The notes: generated from the sequence alone by a model not told the origin. A DNA stretch of 64,000 nucleotides from Lichenicola sp964247725 (GCA_964247725.1 CAXTVM010000004.1:62001-126000), one strand, 5' to 3'. Counted from the first letter of the stretch, positions 16,787 to 26,011 are shown. Made by a program: numbers and translations.

Positions 16787-18019
16787 TCAGCGTGCGGCCA
16801 GCGACACGATGCGGGCGGTCACCTCGTAGGACCGGACGAAGGCCGGCACCGGCAGGAACTCGAACTCGGAGTGGAAATTGTGCGCGCCGGTGAAGTAGTT
16901 GGGGGTGGCGATGCCGCGCGCCGACAGCGCGGCACCATCGGTGCCCCCGCGCATGGCGATGATTTTCGGCACGATGCCGAGTTCGTCGAACGCCGCCCGC
17001 ATCAGCTCGACGCTGCGGCGGTCGTCGCCGAGGCAGGAGGCGATGTTGGCGTAGGTGTCGACGATGTCGCAGTCGAGGCGGGCACGCGGGTGAGCGGCTC
17101 GCGTGGCGGCGACGGCGTCCGCCACCAACGTCTTGCGCCCGGCGAAGCGGGCGTCGTCGTGGTCGCGGATGGAGATCGTGAGGCGAGCGGTGGCGGCGTT
17201 TGCGACCAGGCCGTTCGCCCAGCAATAGCCGTCGCGGCCGTCGGTGTGCTCCGGCGTGTCGCGCGGGTCGAGGCGCGCGATCAGGTCGGCCGCGACCAGC
17301 AGCGGGTTGACCAGCACGTCCTTGGCCGACATCGGGTGCGCGGTCACGCCCTCGATGGTGACCATCGCCTGCGCCGCGTTGAAGGTCTCGGTGACGAACT
17401 CGCCGGTGGCGCAGGCGTCGATGGTGTAGGCGAAGTCGACGGGAAAGCGCTCCAGCGGCAGCGCCTTGGCGCCGCGCAGGCCGATCTCCTCGTCCGGCAC
17501 GAAGGCGATGCAGACGTCGCCATGCGGCGGCCGCTCGGCGGCCAGCGTCTCCAGCAGCGTCATGATCACGGCCAGCGCCGCCTTGTTGTCGGCACCGAGC
17601 ACGCTGGTGCCGTCGCCGACGATCACGTCCTGCCCGGCATAGGGTAGGATCTCGGGGTGCGCTGCGGTGCGCAGCCAGATGTCGCGGTCCGGGTTCAGGC
17701 AGAGATCGTCGCCGGTGAAGTGCACGAGCCGCGGGCGGATGTGCGGCGACAGCCCCACGTCCACGGTGTCGAGATGCCCGCAGAAGCCGATCCGCGGCGC
17801 GCCGGTGCGGGTGCCGGGCAGCCGCGCGGTCAGGATGGCGCTCTGGTCGCGATGGATGTCGGCCAGGCCGAGTTCTGCCAGCTCGGCCTCGAGCAGGCGG
17901 GCCAGCTCGTGCTGGCCCGGCGTGCTGGGCAGGGTGGTGGCGGCGGCGTCGCTCTGGCTGGTGACGGCCAGGTAGCGGAACAGCCGGCTGGTCAGGCGAT
18001 CGGCGAGGATGGGAGCCAT
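16787..18019 (-). CDS. pepT: Peptidase T (tripeptide aminopeptidase)
   Basis: 410 residues, equal to the usual PepT length (408 in E. coli). Di-zinc M20 peptidase removing the N-terminal residue of tripeptides in the cytoplasm. Metal ligands are visible in GHLDTVDV, LGADNKAALAV, VPDEEIGL and AHNFHSEFEF. Also AYTIDACATGEFVTETFNA and AMRGGTDGAALS, typical for PepT. The start MAPILADRL is chosen at 18019; upstream frame sequence is non-homologous. Confidence 0.93.
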   Translation of the reverse strand: MAPILADRLTSRLFRYLAVTSQSDAAATTLPSTPGQHELARLLEAELAELGLADIHRDQSAILTARLPGTRTGAPRIGFCGHLDTVDVGLSPHIRPRLVHFTGDDLCLNPDRDIWLRTAAHPEILPYAGQDVIVGDGTSVLGADNKAALAVIMTLLETLAAERPPHGDVCIAFVPDEEIGLRGAKALPLERFPVDFAYTIDACATGEFVTETFNAAQAMVTIEGVTAHPMSAKDVLVNPLLVAADLIARLDPRDTPEHTDGRDGYCWANGLVANAATARLTISIRDHDDARFAGRKTLVADAVAATRAAHPRARLDCDIVDTYANIASCLGDDRRSVELMRAAFDELGIVPKIIAMRGGTDGAALSARGIATPNYFTGAHNFHSEFEFLPVPAFVRSYEVTARIVSLAAR

Positions 18020-18053
18020 GGCGGATCTCTCTTGCGGTCGACGGATGCCGGAG

Positions 18054-18980
18054 TCAGCCCTCCTCGGCGACCCGCAGCGTCCAGTCGTCGAGCACGTCGC
18101 GGAGGGTCTGCTGCCAGGCGATTGCCGGCACCCAGCCGAGCCTCTCGCGCAAGCGCCGGCTGTCGCCGATGGCCAGCGGGATGTCGGTCGGCCGGGCACG
18201 GGCGGCGTCGTGCTCGATCCGCACCGCGAGGTCCGACACCGCCAGCAGGCCGGCCAGCACGTCGCCGATGCGGCGCGCGGTGCCGGACGCGATGTTCATG
18301 ACGCTGCCGGGCTCGAACCGCTCGGCGTGGCGCAGGCACAGCGCGTAGGCCGCGCATACGTCGCGCACGTCGAGGAAGTCGCGGAACCCGTCCAGGTTGC
18401 CGGTCCGCAGCACCGGCTCCTGGCGGCCGGCGCGGATCAGCGCGATCTGGCGGGCGAACGCCGGAATCGCGAAATCCGCACTCTGCCCGGGCCCCGCGTG
18501 GTTGAACGGCCGCAGCCGGATGGCCGGCAGGCCCTCGGCCGCCATCGCCGCGATCGCGAGGTCGGCGGCGGCCTTGGTGGCGCCGTAGGTGTTGATCGGC
18601 GACAGCGGCGCGGTCTCGTCCAGCGGCCGCTCCAGCCGGAACGAGGCGCCGTAGGCGTCGGCGCTGGACACGAACACGAACGGCGCCGCGGGGGCGAGGT
18701 CGCGGCACGCGCGGGCCAGGCCCAGCGTGCCGTGCAGGTTGACCGCCCAGGCGCGGTCGGGATCGGCGCGCGCGGCCGGGATCGCCGCGATCGCCGCCAG
18801 GTGCAGGCAGGCGTCCGGCCGCAGCCGGCCGACGGCGTCGCGCACCGCATCGGTCTCGGTGAGGTCGCAGCCGAGATCCAGCAGCTCCGCATCCGGCATC
18901 TGTTCGGCCACCGCCGGCGCCAGGTGCCGGCCGGCGAAGCCGGCGAGCCCGGTGACGAGGATGCGCCGGACGTGCGGCAC
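18054..18980 (-). CDS. rmd: GDP-6-deoxy-4-keto-mannose reductase-type SDR epimerase
   Basis: 308 residues from a GTG 14 bases after gmd. Extended SDR: ILVTGLAGFAGRHL (NAD(P) loop), VFVSSADAYG (catalytic Ser region) and INTYGATKAAADL (Tyr-x3-Lys). Directly downstream of gmd, so the likely reaction is reduction of GDP-4-keto-6-deoxy-D-mannose to GDP-D-rhamnose. RLRPFNHAGPGQS is typical of RMD. A GDP-fucose synthase role is less likely given the segment pattern, but other SDR products cannot be excluded. Confidence 0.85.
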   Translation of the reverse strand: MPHVRRILVTGLAGFAGRHLAPAVAEQMPDAELLDLGCDLTETDAVRDAVGRLRPDACLHLAAIAAIPAARADPDRAWAVNLHGTLGLARACRDLAPAAPFVFVSSADAYGASFRLERPLDETAPLSPINTYGATKAAADLAIAAMAAEGLPAIRLRPFNHAGPGQSADFAIPAFARQIALIRAGRQEPVLRTGNLDGFRDFLDVRDVCAAYALCLRHAERFEPGSVMNIASGTARRIGDVLAGLLAVSDLAVRIEHDAARARPTDIPLAIGDSRRLRERLGWVPAIAWQQTLRDVLDDWTLRVAEEG

Positions 18981-18994
18981 GACGCCCGGCCGGC

Positions 18995-20005
18995 TCAGCG
19001 CACCGGGACGACCGGCGGGGCGACGGCGGCCTGGCTGCCCCGGTGCCGCCGCAGGTCGGCCTCGACCATCTCCGCGATCATGTCCTCCAGGCTGATCTCG
19101 GCCTGCCAGCCCAGCCGCTCCCGGGCCTTGGAGGCGTCGCCCAGCAGGACGTCGACCTCGGCCGGCCGGATCAGGTCGGAGCGGGTGACCACGTGGTCCC
19201 GGTACTCGAGCCCGGCGGCGGAGAAGGCGAGTCGGCACAGCTCGCGGATCGAGGTGGTGCGGCCGGTGGCGACCACGTAGTCGTCCGCCGCGTCCTGCTG
19301 CAGCATCAGCCACATCGCCCGGACGGAGTCGCGCGCGTGGCCCCAGTCGCGGGTGGCGTCGAGGTTGCCCAGCGGCAGCTCGCGCGCCAGCCCGAGCTTG
19401 ATCCGGGCCACGCCGTCGGTGACCTTGCGGGTGACGAACTCGATGCCGCGCAGCGGGCTCTCGTGGTTGAACAGGATGCCGGACGAGGCGTGCAGACCGA
19501 AGCTCTCGCGGTAGTTCACCGTCATCCAGTGCGCGTACAGCTTGGCGACCGCGTAGGGCGAGCGCGGGTAGAACGGCGTCCGCTCGGTCTGCACCCGCTC
19601 CTGGATCAGGCCGTACATCTCCGAGGACGAGGCCTGGTAGAAGCGCGCCTGCGGGCGGGCCAGCCGCACCGCCTCCAGCATGTTGGCCGCTCCGATGCCG
19701 GTGGCGTGGCCGGTCAGCAGCGGCTGCTGCCAGGACGCGGCGACGAAGCTCTGCGCGGCCAGGTTGTAGACCTCGTCCGGCTCCACCTGCCGCACGATGC
19801 GGATCAGCGACGACAGGTCGAGCAGGTCGCCGTCGACGAGCTCGATCCGGTCCAGCACGCCGAGCCAGCGCAGCCGGGCGCTGACCATGTCGGCGGACGC
19901 CGACCGCCGCGCCATGCCGACCACCCGGTAGTCCTTCTCGAGCAGCAAAGCCGCGAGATAGGCGCCGTCCTGGCCGGTGATGCCGGTGATGAGTGCGGTG
20001 GGCAT
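18995..20005 (-). CDS. gmd: GDP-mannose 4,6-dehydratase
   Basis: 336 residues. Converts GDP-D-mannose to GDP-4-keto-6-deoxy-D-mannose. Motifs: ALITGITGQDGAYLAALLL (NADP loop), SSSEMYG (catalytic Thr replaced by Ser, as in GMDs), YPRSPYAVAKLYAHWM (Tyr/Lys), and FNHESPLRGIEFVTRKVT, the GMD-specific signature. Upstream of rmd in a two-gene unit. Preceded by an inverted-repeat element at 20095-20269. Confidence 0.96.
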   Translation of the reverse strand: MPTALITGITGQDGAYLAALLLEKDYRVVGMARRSASADMVSARLRWLGVLDRIELVDGDLLDLSSLIRIVRQVEPDEVYNLAAQSFVAASWQQPLLTGHATGIGAANMLEAVRLARPQARFYQASSSEMYGLIQERVQTERTPFYPRSPYAVAKLYAHWMTVNYRESFGLHASSGILFNHESPLRGIEFVTRKVTDGVARIKLGLARELPLGNLDATRDWGHARDSVRAMWLMLQQDAADDYVVATGRTTSIRELCRLAFSAAGLEYRDHVVTRSDLIRPAEVDVLLGDASKARERLGWQAEISLEDMIAEMVEADLRRHRGSQAAVAPPVVPVR

Positions 20006-20094
20006 GGTCGGCTGTCTTCGTCTGGTCCAACCCAGCGGTTAGAGCAAACCCAGGCTGAGGTCCATCGTCGTGCCGAAGGCCATTTGGACGTCTC

Positions 20095-20269
20095 AGAGCC
20101 CGTTCGAGAATGGGGCGTGCCGAGTGAGAGTGCCCTGCCGCGTCAGCGGTGGGGCACGCCCGGCGTGTCTGCCGAGAACCGGAGCGGAGCGGCCTCCTGG
20201 CCGTGAGCAGACGGCAAGCGCAGGTGGGCGCGTCGGATCGCCGGCACAGCGCATTCTCGAATGGGCTCT
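20095..20269. repeat. 175-bp element bounded by 18-bp inverted repeats
   Basis: The left end agagcccgttcgagaatg (20095-20112) and the right end cattctcgaatgggctct (20252-20269) are inverted copies with one mismatch. Inside, ggggcgtgcc (20112 on) and ggggcacgccc (about 20153) form another arm, and further short arms exist. The right end overlaps the gspK stop codon and the left end is about 90 bp before gmd. It is unrelated to the AAGGCC repeat family. It has MITE-like architecture but no transposase; it might instead be a long structured leader or terminator. Confidence 0.7.
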
Positions 20270-21084
20270 CAGGGGTTCCACTGCATGATGCGGAAGGGTC
20301 GATGGTCCTCCGTCTCGCCGACGCCGGTCAGCACGATCGCGCGGCACGCGGCGCGGTGCCCGGCGCCGTCGGTGGCGGTGGCGGTGACCGCGACCAGGCT
20401 TTCGTCGCGACGCGGCGGCGGCTGGCCGGGGGGCGCCTCCTGCGCCGCGGCGCCGGGACCGGCGGCGAGCTCGATCGCCTGCAGCACCACCGGATCGGCC
20501 GACGGCAGGTCCGGGTCGCCACTGCGGTAGAGCGACAGGTGGGGTTCGAGTGCCGCCAGCAGCGCCGGCGTCATGCCGTCCACCAGCCCGAGCTCGGCGA
20601 TCGACTCGAACGGCGCCCCGGGTGGCCTGAAGCCGCCGGCACCTGCCGGGGCGTTGCCGTCCTGGCCGACGCCGGGCGTGCGCCAGGCCACGATGGCGGT
20701 GGCGATCGCGGCCGCCTGCCGGCTGTCGGCGCCGACAGCCTGCAGCAGGCCGTCCAGCAGCTCCGGCGCCGCGCGGTTGGGGTTCACCCGGCCGGTCTCG
20801 CTGTCGATCCGCAGGGCGAGGCGGCTGCCGGCGGCGCCCACCTGATGCGTGCTGCCGTCGGCGGGCCAGTGGTTGCGGCCGCCGTCGAGCAGGTGGAACA
20901 CCGCCTCCTGCACGCCGCCGGCGGCCTCGGCATCGAGCTGGGCGTTGCGCCGCAGGTCGGCGGCCTGGCGCAGGCGGCCGCGGCCGGCGGCGGTGATCGC
21001 GGTCACCAGCAGCGAGACCATCACCAGGGTCCAGAGCACGATCAGCAGGGCGAAGCCGCGCTCGCCCGCGCCCGGCCGCGCCAT
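20269..21084 (-). CDS. gspK: Type II secretion minor pseudopilin GspK
   Basis: 271 residues. N-terminal prepilin-like segment GERGFALLIVLWTLVMVSLLV with the cleavage site before Phe, then a large soluble domain as expected of GspK, which caps the pseudopilus tip. VNPNRAAPELL and SIAELGLVDGMTPALLAALEPHLSLY resemble the GspK helix-hairpin domain. Last gene of the gsp set, 8 bases after gspD. Its stop lies inside the right arm of the inverted-repeat element. Confidence 0.85.
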   Translation of the reverse strand: MARPGAGERGFALLIVLWTLVMVSLLVTAITAAGRGRLRQAADLRRNAQLDAEAAGGVQEAVFHLLDGGRNHWPADGSTHQVGAAGSRLALRIDSETGRVNPNRAAPELLDGLLQAVGADSRQAAAIATAIVAWRTPGVGQDGNAPAGAGGFRPPGAPFESIAELGLVDGMTPALLAALEPHLSLYRSGDPDLPSADPVVLQAIELAAGPGAAAQEAPPGQPPPRRDESLVAVTATATDGAGHRAACRAIVLTGVGETEDHRPFRIMQWNP

Positions 21085-21092
21085 GCGGCGGA

Positions 21093-23471
21093 TCAGGGGC
21101 CGAGCCCGACGGCGTTGCGGACGCGGCGCTGCGGGTCGGAGCTGCCGGTCTGGCGCTGCGGCCCCAGCTCGTCCGGCACCGCGGCGGCGTTTACCAGGCT
21201 GTCGCGCAAATCCTCGGTCAGCGCCCGCGCGTCGCGCTGGTCGTGCTCGACGTGCGGCGTGATCAGGATCAGCAGCTCGGTGCGCTGGCGGTTGTTGGCC
21301 TGGTTGCCGGCCAGCAGGCCCAGCACGGGGATGTCCTTCAGCCAGGGGATGCCGTTGTTGGCGCGGGTCGAGGTGTCGGTGATGAGCCCGGCGAGGCCGG
21401 CGGTCTGGCCGTCCTGCACCACGATGCGCGACACCACCGACTGGTTGTTGAAGGTCGGGTTGGTGATGGTGTTGGTGGCCGGGCTCGCCACCGAGCTGAC
21501 CTGCTGCGAGACGTCGAGCGTCACCAGCCCGCCGTCGTTCACGCGCGGCGTCACCTGCAGGATCACGCCGGTCGGCTGGTAGGTGTCCTGGTTGAACACC
21601 GAGCCGGAGCCGAGCGCGCTGGTCTGCGAGCCGGTCTGGATCGGCACCAGCTGGCCGACCTGGAGCTGCGCGGTCTGGTTGTCGAGCACCAGCAGCTCGG
21701 GCGAGGACAGCACGTGCACGGTGGTGACCTGCTGCAGCGCGTTGATCGCGAACGGCGCGCCGCCGTTGCCGGACGCGGCTCCGATGACGAAGCCTGGCAG
21801 CGTGGTGCTGAAGGCGGCGGTCGCCAGCGTGCCGGTGATCGACTGCGTGCCGTTGCTGAGGATGCCGTTGATGCCGCCCGACTTGAAGAAGAACTGGGTG
21901 CCGTACTGGAGCTGGTCGTTCAGCTGCACCTCGGCGATCACCGCGTCGATGCGCACCTGCAGCGGCAGGATGTCGATCTTGCGCAGCATCTGGCCGATGG
22001 TGTCGTTCTCCTGCGCCGTCGCATAGACCAGCAGCGCGTTGTTCTGCGGGTTGGGGATGATCCGCATGGTGCGGGCCTCGCCCCCGCCGCCCTCGCCGCC
22101 GAGGCCGCCCAGCAGCGGGTTGGCGCCGGCCGCCTGGCCGCCGGCAGGCGCCGACTGGCCGGTGGAGAGGCCCCCCTGCCCGGTGCCGAGCCCGCCGCCG
22201 GAGCCGATGCTGCCCAGCCCGCCGCCCGAGCCCAGGCCGCCGCCGCTGAGGCCGCCGGTGGAGCCCAGCCCGCCGCCGCTCCCGAAGCCGCTGCCCGAGC
22301 CGATCCCGCCGCCGCTGCTGCCGCCGACGCCCTGCTGCCCGCCCTGCGCCGGCTGCAGCGCCGGCGTCGGCTGCGCGGTCACGTCGTTCGGGGTGAAGGC
22401 CTGCTGCAGCACGTAGGCGGCGTCGTTGGCGTGGCTGTTCTGCAGGTAGTACACGTGCCAGGAGCGCACCGTGGTTCGCCGCACCTGCTCGATCAGCCCG
22501 AACAGCCGGCGCGCGTCGTCGATGTACTGCGGGGCGTTGGCGACCACCAGCACGGCGTCGACGCGCGCCATCGGCACCACGCGCACCACCTGCGACAGCG
22601 CGCCGCCGCGGCCCTTGAGCGCGTCCTGCAGCGAGGTGGCGATGTCCTTGGCGCTGCCGGAATCGACCGGCAGCAGCGCGTACGACTGTCCGGCTAGGGC
22701 ATCGATGTCGAAGGCGTGGATCAGCGACACCAGGGTCGCGCGCACCGGCGGGTCGCCGGCCACCAGCAGCGCGTTGGAGCCCTGCACCGCCGTGATGCGG
22801 CCGCCCGACTGCACGAACGGCTGCAGCGCCTTAGCGAGGTCTTCGGCGCCGGCATAGCGCAGCGGCACCATGGCGCTGCCGGCGAACGCGTCGCCGCCGG
22901 CCAGCACCGGGGGCGCGCCGGCGGCGGCGGCGCTGCCGGGCGCGCCGGGGTTCGCCGCCGCGGCCGCGACGACGCGGTAGACGCCGCCGCTCTGGTAGAG
23001 GGTGGCGCCGACCTGGGCCAGCAGCAGCTGCAGGGTCGGCAGCAGCTGCGACGAGGCCAGCGGGGCGGCGGTGTGCAGCGTGACGGTGCCCTTGACCGCC
23101 GGGTCGATCGTGTAGGTGACGTGCAGCAGGCCGCCCAGGATCTGGCTGGCGGCGTCGCGGATGTCGGTGTCGGCGAAGTCGAGGCTGACGCTGCCGTCGG
23201 CGGCGGGCTGCACGGTCGTTCGCACCCCCGGCTCGCGGTTGCGGCCGTAGCTGACCAGGGGCGCCGACAGCTGGTCGGTGGTGCCGATGTCGCCGTTGAT
23301 GCGCGGCTGCGCCGCCGCGGTGTCGCCGGCCAGCGGCGGCAGCGGCCGGATCACCGGCTCCTCGGTGTGGTTGCAGCCGGCGATCGCCAGCACCAGCGGC
23401 GACAGCAGCACCGGCACCCGCAGCGCCCGCCGCGCCGAAGCGGCGACGGCAAGACCGGCCGGGCGGGTCAT
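21093..23471 (-). CDS. gspD: Type II secretion secretin GspD
   Basis: 792 residues. Outer-membrane channel of the type II secretion system. Signal peptide with lipobox LAIAGC at about residue 33, so probably a lipoprotein. Then N0/N1-N3 repeats, a long Gly/Ser linker of GLGSGGG-like units at about residues 380-450, and the secretin domain with VRIDAVIAEVQLND, VLSSPELLVLDNQTAQLQVG, and LTVTPRVN-like and GIPWLKDIPVLG segments near the end. ATGA overlap with the upstream gene. The linker is unusually long and repetitive. Confidence 0.93.
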   Translation of the reverse strand: MTRPAGLAVAASARRALRVPVLLSPLVLAIAGCNHTEEPVIRPLPPLAGDTAAAQPRINGDIGTTDQLSAPLVSYGRNREPGVRTTVQPAADGSVSLDFADTDIRDAASQILGGLLHVTYTIDPAVKGTVTLHTAAPLASSQLLPTLQLLLAQVGATLYQSGGVYRVVAAAAANPGAPGSAAAAGAPPVLAGGDAFAGSAMVPLRYAGAEDLAKALQPFVQSGGRITAVQGSNALLVAGDPPVRATLVSLIHAFDIDALAGQSYALLPVDSGSAKDIATSLQDALKGRGGALSQVVRVVPMARVDAVLVVANAPQYIDDARRLFGLIEQVRRTTVRSWHVYYLQNSHANDAAYVLQQAFTPNDVTAQPTPALQPAQGGQQGVGGSSGGGIGSGSGFGSGGGLGSTGGLSGGGLGSGGGLGSIGSGGGLGTGQGGLSTGQSAPAGGQAAGANPLLGGLGGEGGGGEARTMRIIPNPQNNALLVYATAQENDTIGQMLRKIDILPLQVRIDAVIAEVQLNDQLQYGTQFFFKSGGINGILSNGTQSITGTLATAAFSTTLPGFVIGAASGNGGAPFAINALQQVTTVHVLSSPELLVLDNQTAQLQVGQLVPIQTGSQTSALGSGSVFNQDTYQPTGVILQVTPRVNDGGLVTLDVSQQVSSVASPATNTITNPTFNNQSVVSRIVVQDGQTAGLAGLITDTSTRANNGIPWLKDIPVLGLLAGNQANNRQRTELLILITPHVEHDQRDARALTEDLRDSLVNAAAVPDELGPQRQTGSSDPQRRVRNAVGLGP

Positions 23472-24112
23472 CGCGGCGCGCCACCGAACACGAACGGGCT
23501 GCCGTTGTACTGCGGGACCGGCGGCCCGGCGTTTAGCGTCCGGGACCGCAGCAGGTCCAAGATCGAGGGATGCTGCGGCGGAGTGTCGGCCACCTGCGAG
23601 CCGTTCGGGTCACGCGACGGGCGCAGCGTGCGGCTGCCGCCGGGCCCGGTCACCTGCACGCCGTCGGCGGCGATCGCCAGCACCTTCCAGTCGCCGGCCT
23701 GCTGCCCGACGCCGGCGACGGTGCCGCGCGCGCTGCCGTCGCCGGCGAAGATCGCCCGGGCGCCGGACGGGCCGATCACGATGCCGGCCAGCCGCGGCTG
23801 CCGCGGGCCGGCGACCGCGGTCGCCGCCGGCCTCCGCTGCCGGCTGAACAGTGGGCGGGCCAGCGCAGTGCCGCTCCAGTCCCGCACCAGGTCGGCCGCG
23901 GGCGCCGCCGGACCAGGCCGTATCGCAGCGCCTGCGCCGGCGGCCGACGCGACCGCTGCCGGTGCCGAGAGTGAGTGAGCCAGACGCGTCTCCCGCTTCA
24001 CGGATGAGTGATATTCGAGCCCGAGGGCTGCGAGTAGCACGCACGCGCATCCGGCCGCCAGCCACAGCAACGGGCGCGGCCGGATGCCGCCGGAGCCGTC
24101 CACACCGCTCAT
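23468..24112 (-). CDS. Type II secretion GspC/GspN-like inner-membrane protein
   Basis: About 214 residues. One hydrophobic segment near the N-terminus (LLWLAAGCACVLLAALGL), then periplasmic. RPLFSRQRRPA followed by RLAGIVIGPSGARAIFA and a VGDW-like turn resembles the homology region of GspC or the N-type protein, which link the inner-membrane platform to the secretin. No PDZ or coiled coil is seen at the C-terminus. Overlaps the gspD start. A GTG at 24130 is an alternative start. Assignment to C versus N is uncertain. Confidence 0.7.
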   Translation of the reverse strand: MSGVDGSGGIRPRPLLWLAAGCACVLLAALGLEYHSSVKRETRLAHSLSAPAAVASAAGAGAAIRPGPAAPAADLVRDWSGTALARPLFSRQRRPAATAVAGPRQPRLAGIVIGPSGARAIFAGDGSARGTVAGVGQQAGDWKVLAIAADGVQVTGPGGSRTLRPSRDPNGSQVADTPPQHPSILDLLRSRTLNAGPPVPQYNGSPFVFGGAPR

Positions 24113-24143
24113 GGACCGCCCATAGACCACTCATGGTGGCCGC

Positions 24144-24794
24144 TCACGGACCGGCCCCGTCGGGCGGGTCGACATCGGCGGCGGCCGGTGCGGCGGAAGC
24201 GCCCGCCTTGGCGCCGCCGCGGAACGCCAGCACGGTGAGCGAGCCCTCGATCGGCGCGTTTTCCAGCAGCTGGATCCGCGAGCCGTGCAGCTGCAGGTCG
24301 TCGATCAGCATGGAGGGCGAGGCCTGCTCGATCGCCGCCAGCAGGCGCACCATCACGTCGTAGGGCGCCGTCACCGTGATCCGCACGCCGACCCGGCGAT
24401 AGCCCGCCTGCGCCGACGCCGGCGCGGGCGGCAGGCTCTCGCTGCTGGACAGGGTGGCGCCGAGCCCGGTCGCCATCCGCTGCACCCGCTCCTGCAGCGC
24501 CGCCCCGGCGATGGCGTCGCTGCTGCCGGCGATCAGGGCGACCGGGCCGGAGCGGACGCTGCCGGCCGCCGCCGCGCGGCGCAGCGCGGGGAGCTGCGCG
24601 GCCAGCCCCGCCATGTGGACCGCGATCGCCCGCCGCTCGCCCAGCGCCCGGGCCCGGTCGCGATACAGCCCCAGCAGCGGCGCGCCGATCGCCTCCCACA
24701 GCGCCAGCAGCAGCAGCAGGGCGATGCCGAGCGCCAGCAGCCGGCCGGGGCGGCCGGTCGGCAGCGCGCGGGCGCCCCCGAGCGCAGCCATCAT
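24144..24794 (-). CDS. gspM: Type II secretion protein GspM
   Basis: About 216 residues. A membrane segment at about residues 18-36 (LLALGIALLLLLALWEAIGA), then a helical stretch and a ferredoxin-like periplasmic domain with GYRRVGVRITVTAPYDVMVRLLAAIEQ, the pattern of GspM. GspM partners GspL in the inner-membrane platform, and gspL is immediately upstream. The two start codons at 24794 and 24791 are equivalent. Ala-rich tail. Confidence 0.78.
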   Translation of the reverse strand: MMAALGGARALPTGRPGRLLALGIALLLLLALWEAIGAPLLGLYRDRARALGERRAIAVHMAGLAAQLPALRRAAAAGSVRSGPVALIAGSSDAIAGAALQERVQRMATGLGATLSSSESLPPAPASAQAGYRRVGVRITVTAPYDVMVRLLAAIEQASPSMLIDDLQLHGSRIQLLENAPIEGSLTVLAFRGGAKAGASAAPAAADVDPPDGAGP

Positions 24795-24804
24795 CGTGCG
24801 ACCA

Positions 24805-25917
24805 TCATCTTGCGACTCCGGCGCGGATCGAGAACAGGTCCGTGTTCTGGCCTTCGATGCGGGTGACCGGGGCCGAGAAGGCGGGTGCCGCGAAGGCCGG
24901 ATCGGCACTGATCGCCGGGATCAGCGCCGCCGCCGACGGCGACTGCCCGCTGATGGTGAGCTGTCCCTGGCGCAGCGTGAGGTCGCTGAGGAAGGTATCG
25001 TCCGGCAGCACCCGGGTCACGGCCGCGATCACCTGCAGGGTGTCGCCGAGCCGCTGACGCTCGTCGGCCACCAGGTCGGCGCCGGCCGAGCCGCCGGCGA
25101 TCCTCCGGCGCAGCGCGGCCGCCGCCTCCACCCGCGGCTGCAGGGCGGCCATCCGGCGGTCGAGCCGGGACGACGCCACCGACTGCAGCGCGAACGGCAG
25201 CAGGATCGCCGCCGCCGCCAGAGCGGCACAGCCGCCGCCGGCCAGCAGCAGCCGCCGCCGCTCCCGCCTGGCCGCGACCGGGCGATCGTGCGCCAGAGGG
25301 ATGCTGAGCCGTCCGCCATCGGAGCCATGACCGTCTGCGCCACGACCGTCCGCCGCCTCGACCTCGATCGCCCGCGGCGCGGCGCCGGCAGCGCGGCAGG
25401 TGTCCAGCAGCGGCAGCAGCGGCGCCTTCGGGATCAGCGACAGACGCAGCCGCAGCCGGCCGGCCTCGCGGTCGCGGCGCAGCACCGTCCAGGCGAAGAA
25501 CACGTCCGCGGCCACGAACGGCGTCAGCCGGTCCATCTCGTAGGTGAGCACGCGCTCGAGCGCCGCCTCGGCGCCGAGCGGCAGCGTCACGTCGCGCTGC
25601 AGCGCCGAGCCGGGCGGCAGCCTCAGCAGCACCGCGCCGCCGCCGGGTCCGGCATCGGCCACCATCGCGCGGAGCGCCGCGGCGGCGGCGTCCGCTATCC
25701 CGACCTCCTCCATCCTGGCGGCGTCCGCATGCGGCAGCGCCACGTGGCCGAGCAGCGTCTCGATCCCGGCCTGCCGCCGCAGCACCCGAGCGCCGTCCCC
25801 GCCCGCCACCGGCTCCACCACCACCGCGCCCACGACCGAGGGACCCGGCTGCGCGAGGCGCGCCGGCACCAGGTCCAGCATCTGGCGGCACCACCAGGCG
25901 AGGGCGTCTCGGAGCAT
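24805..25917 (-). CDS. gspL: Type II secretion protein GspL (PilN-like)
   Basis: About 370 residues starting MLRDALAWWCRQ. An actin-like cytoplasmic half (LERVLTYEMDRLTPF, typical of GspL/PilM cores, where the platform contacts GspE), one transmembrane segment around residues 215-235 (GGGCAALAAAAILLPFAL), then a PilN-like periplasmic domain. Upstream of gspM with a 10-base gap. The frame is open further upstream to 25986 but that part has no family character. Confidence 0.8.
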   Translation of the reverse strand: MLRDALAWWCRQMLDLVPARLAQPGPSVVGAVVVEPVAGGDGARVLRRQAGIETLLGHVALPHADAARMEEVGIADAAAAALRAMVADAGPGGGAVLLRLPPGSALQRDVTLPLGAEAALERVLTYEMDRLTPFVAADVFFAWTVLRRDREAGRLRLRLSLIPKAPLLPLLDTCRAAGAAPRAIEVEAADGRGADGHGSDGGRLSIPLAHDRPVAARRERRRLLLAGGGCAALAAAAILLPFALQSVASSRLDRRMAALQPRVEAAAALRRRIAGGSAGADLVADERQRLGDTLQVIAAVTRVLPDDTFLSDLTLRQGQLTISGQSPSAAALIPAISADPAFAAPAFSAPVTRIEGQNTDLFSIRAGVAR

Positions 25918-26011
25918 GCGAGCCGCTATAGAGCAACGGGCGGTCGCTTGGAACGCCGGGCGCGGTGTCGTTCTGTGTCTCGCCACGGTCGCGCCACGGT
26001 CGTGGCGAGGG

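Noticed and set aside
22120..22330. Repeat array as a mobile or CRISPR element
   Set aside because: It encodes an in-frame Gly/Ser linker of the secretin; the units are imperfect and have no spacers.
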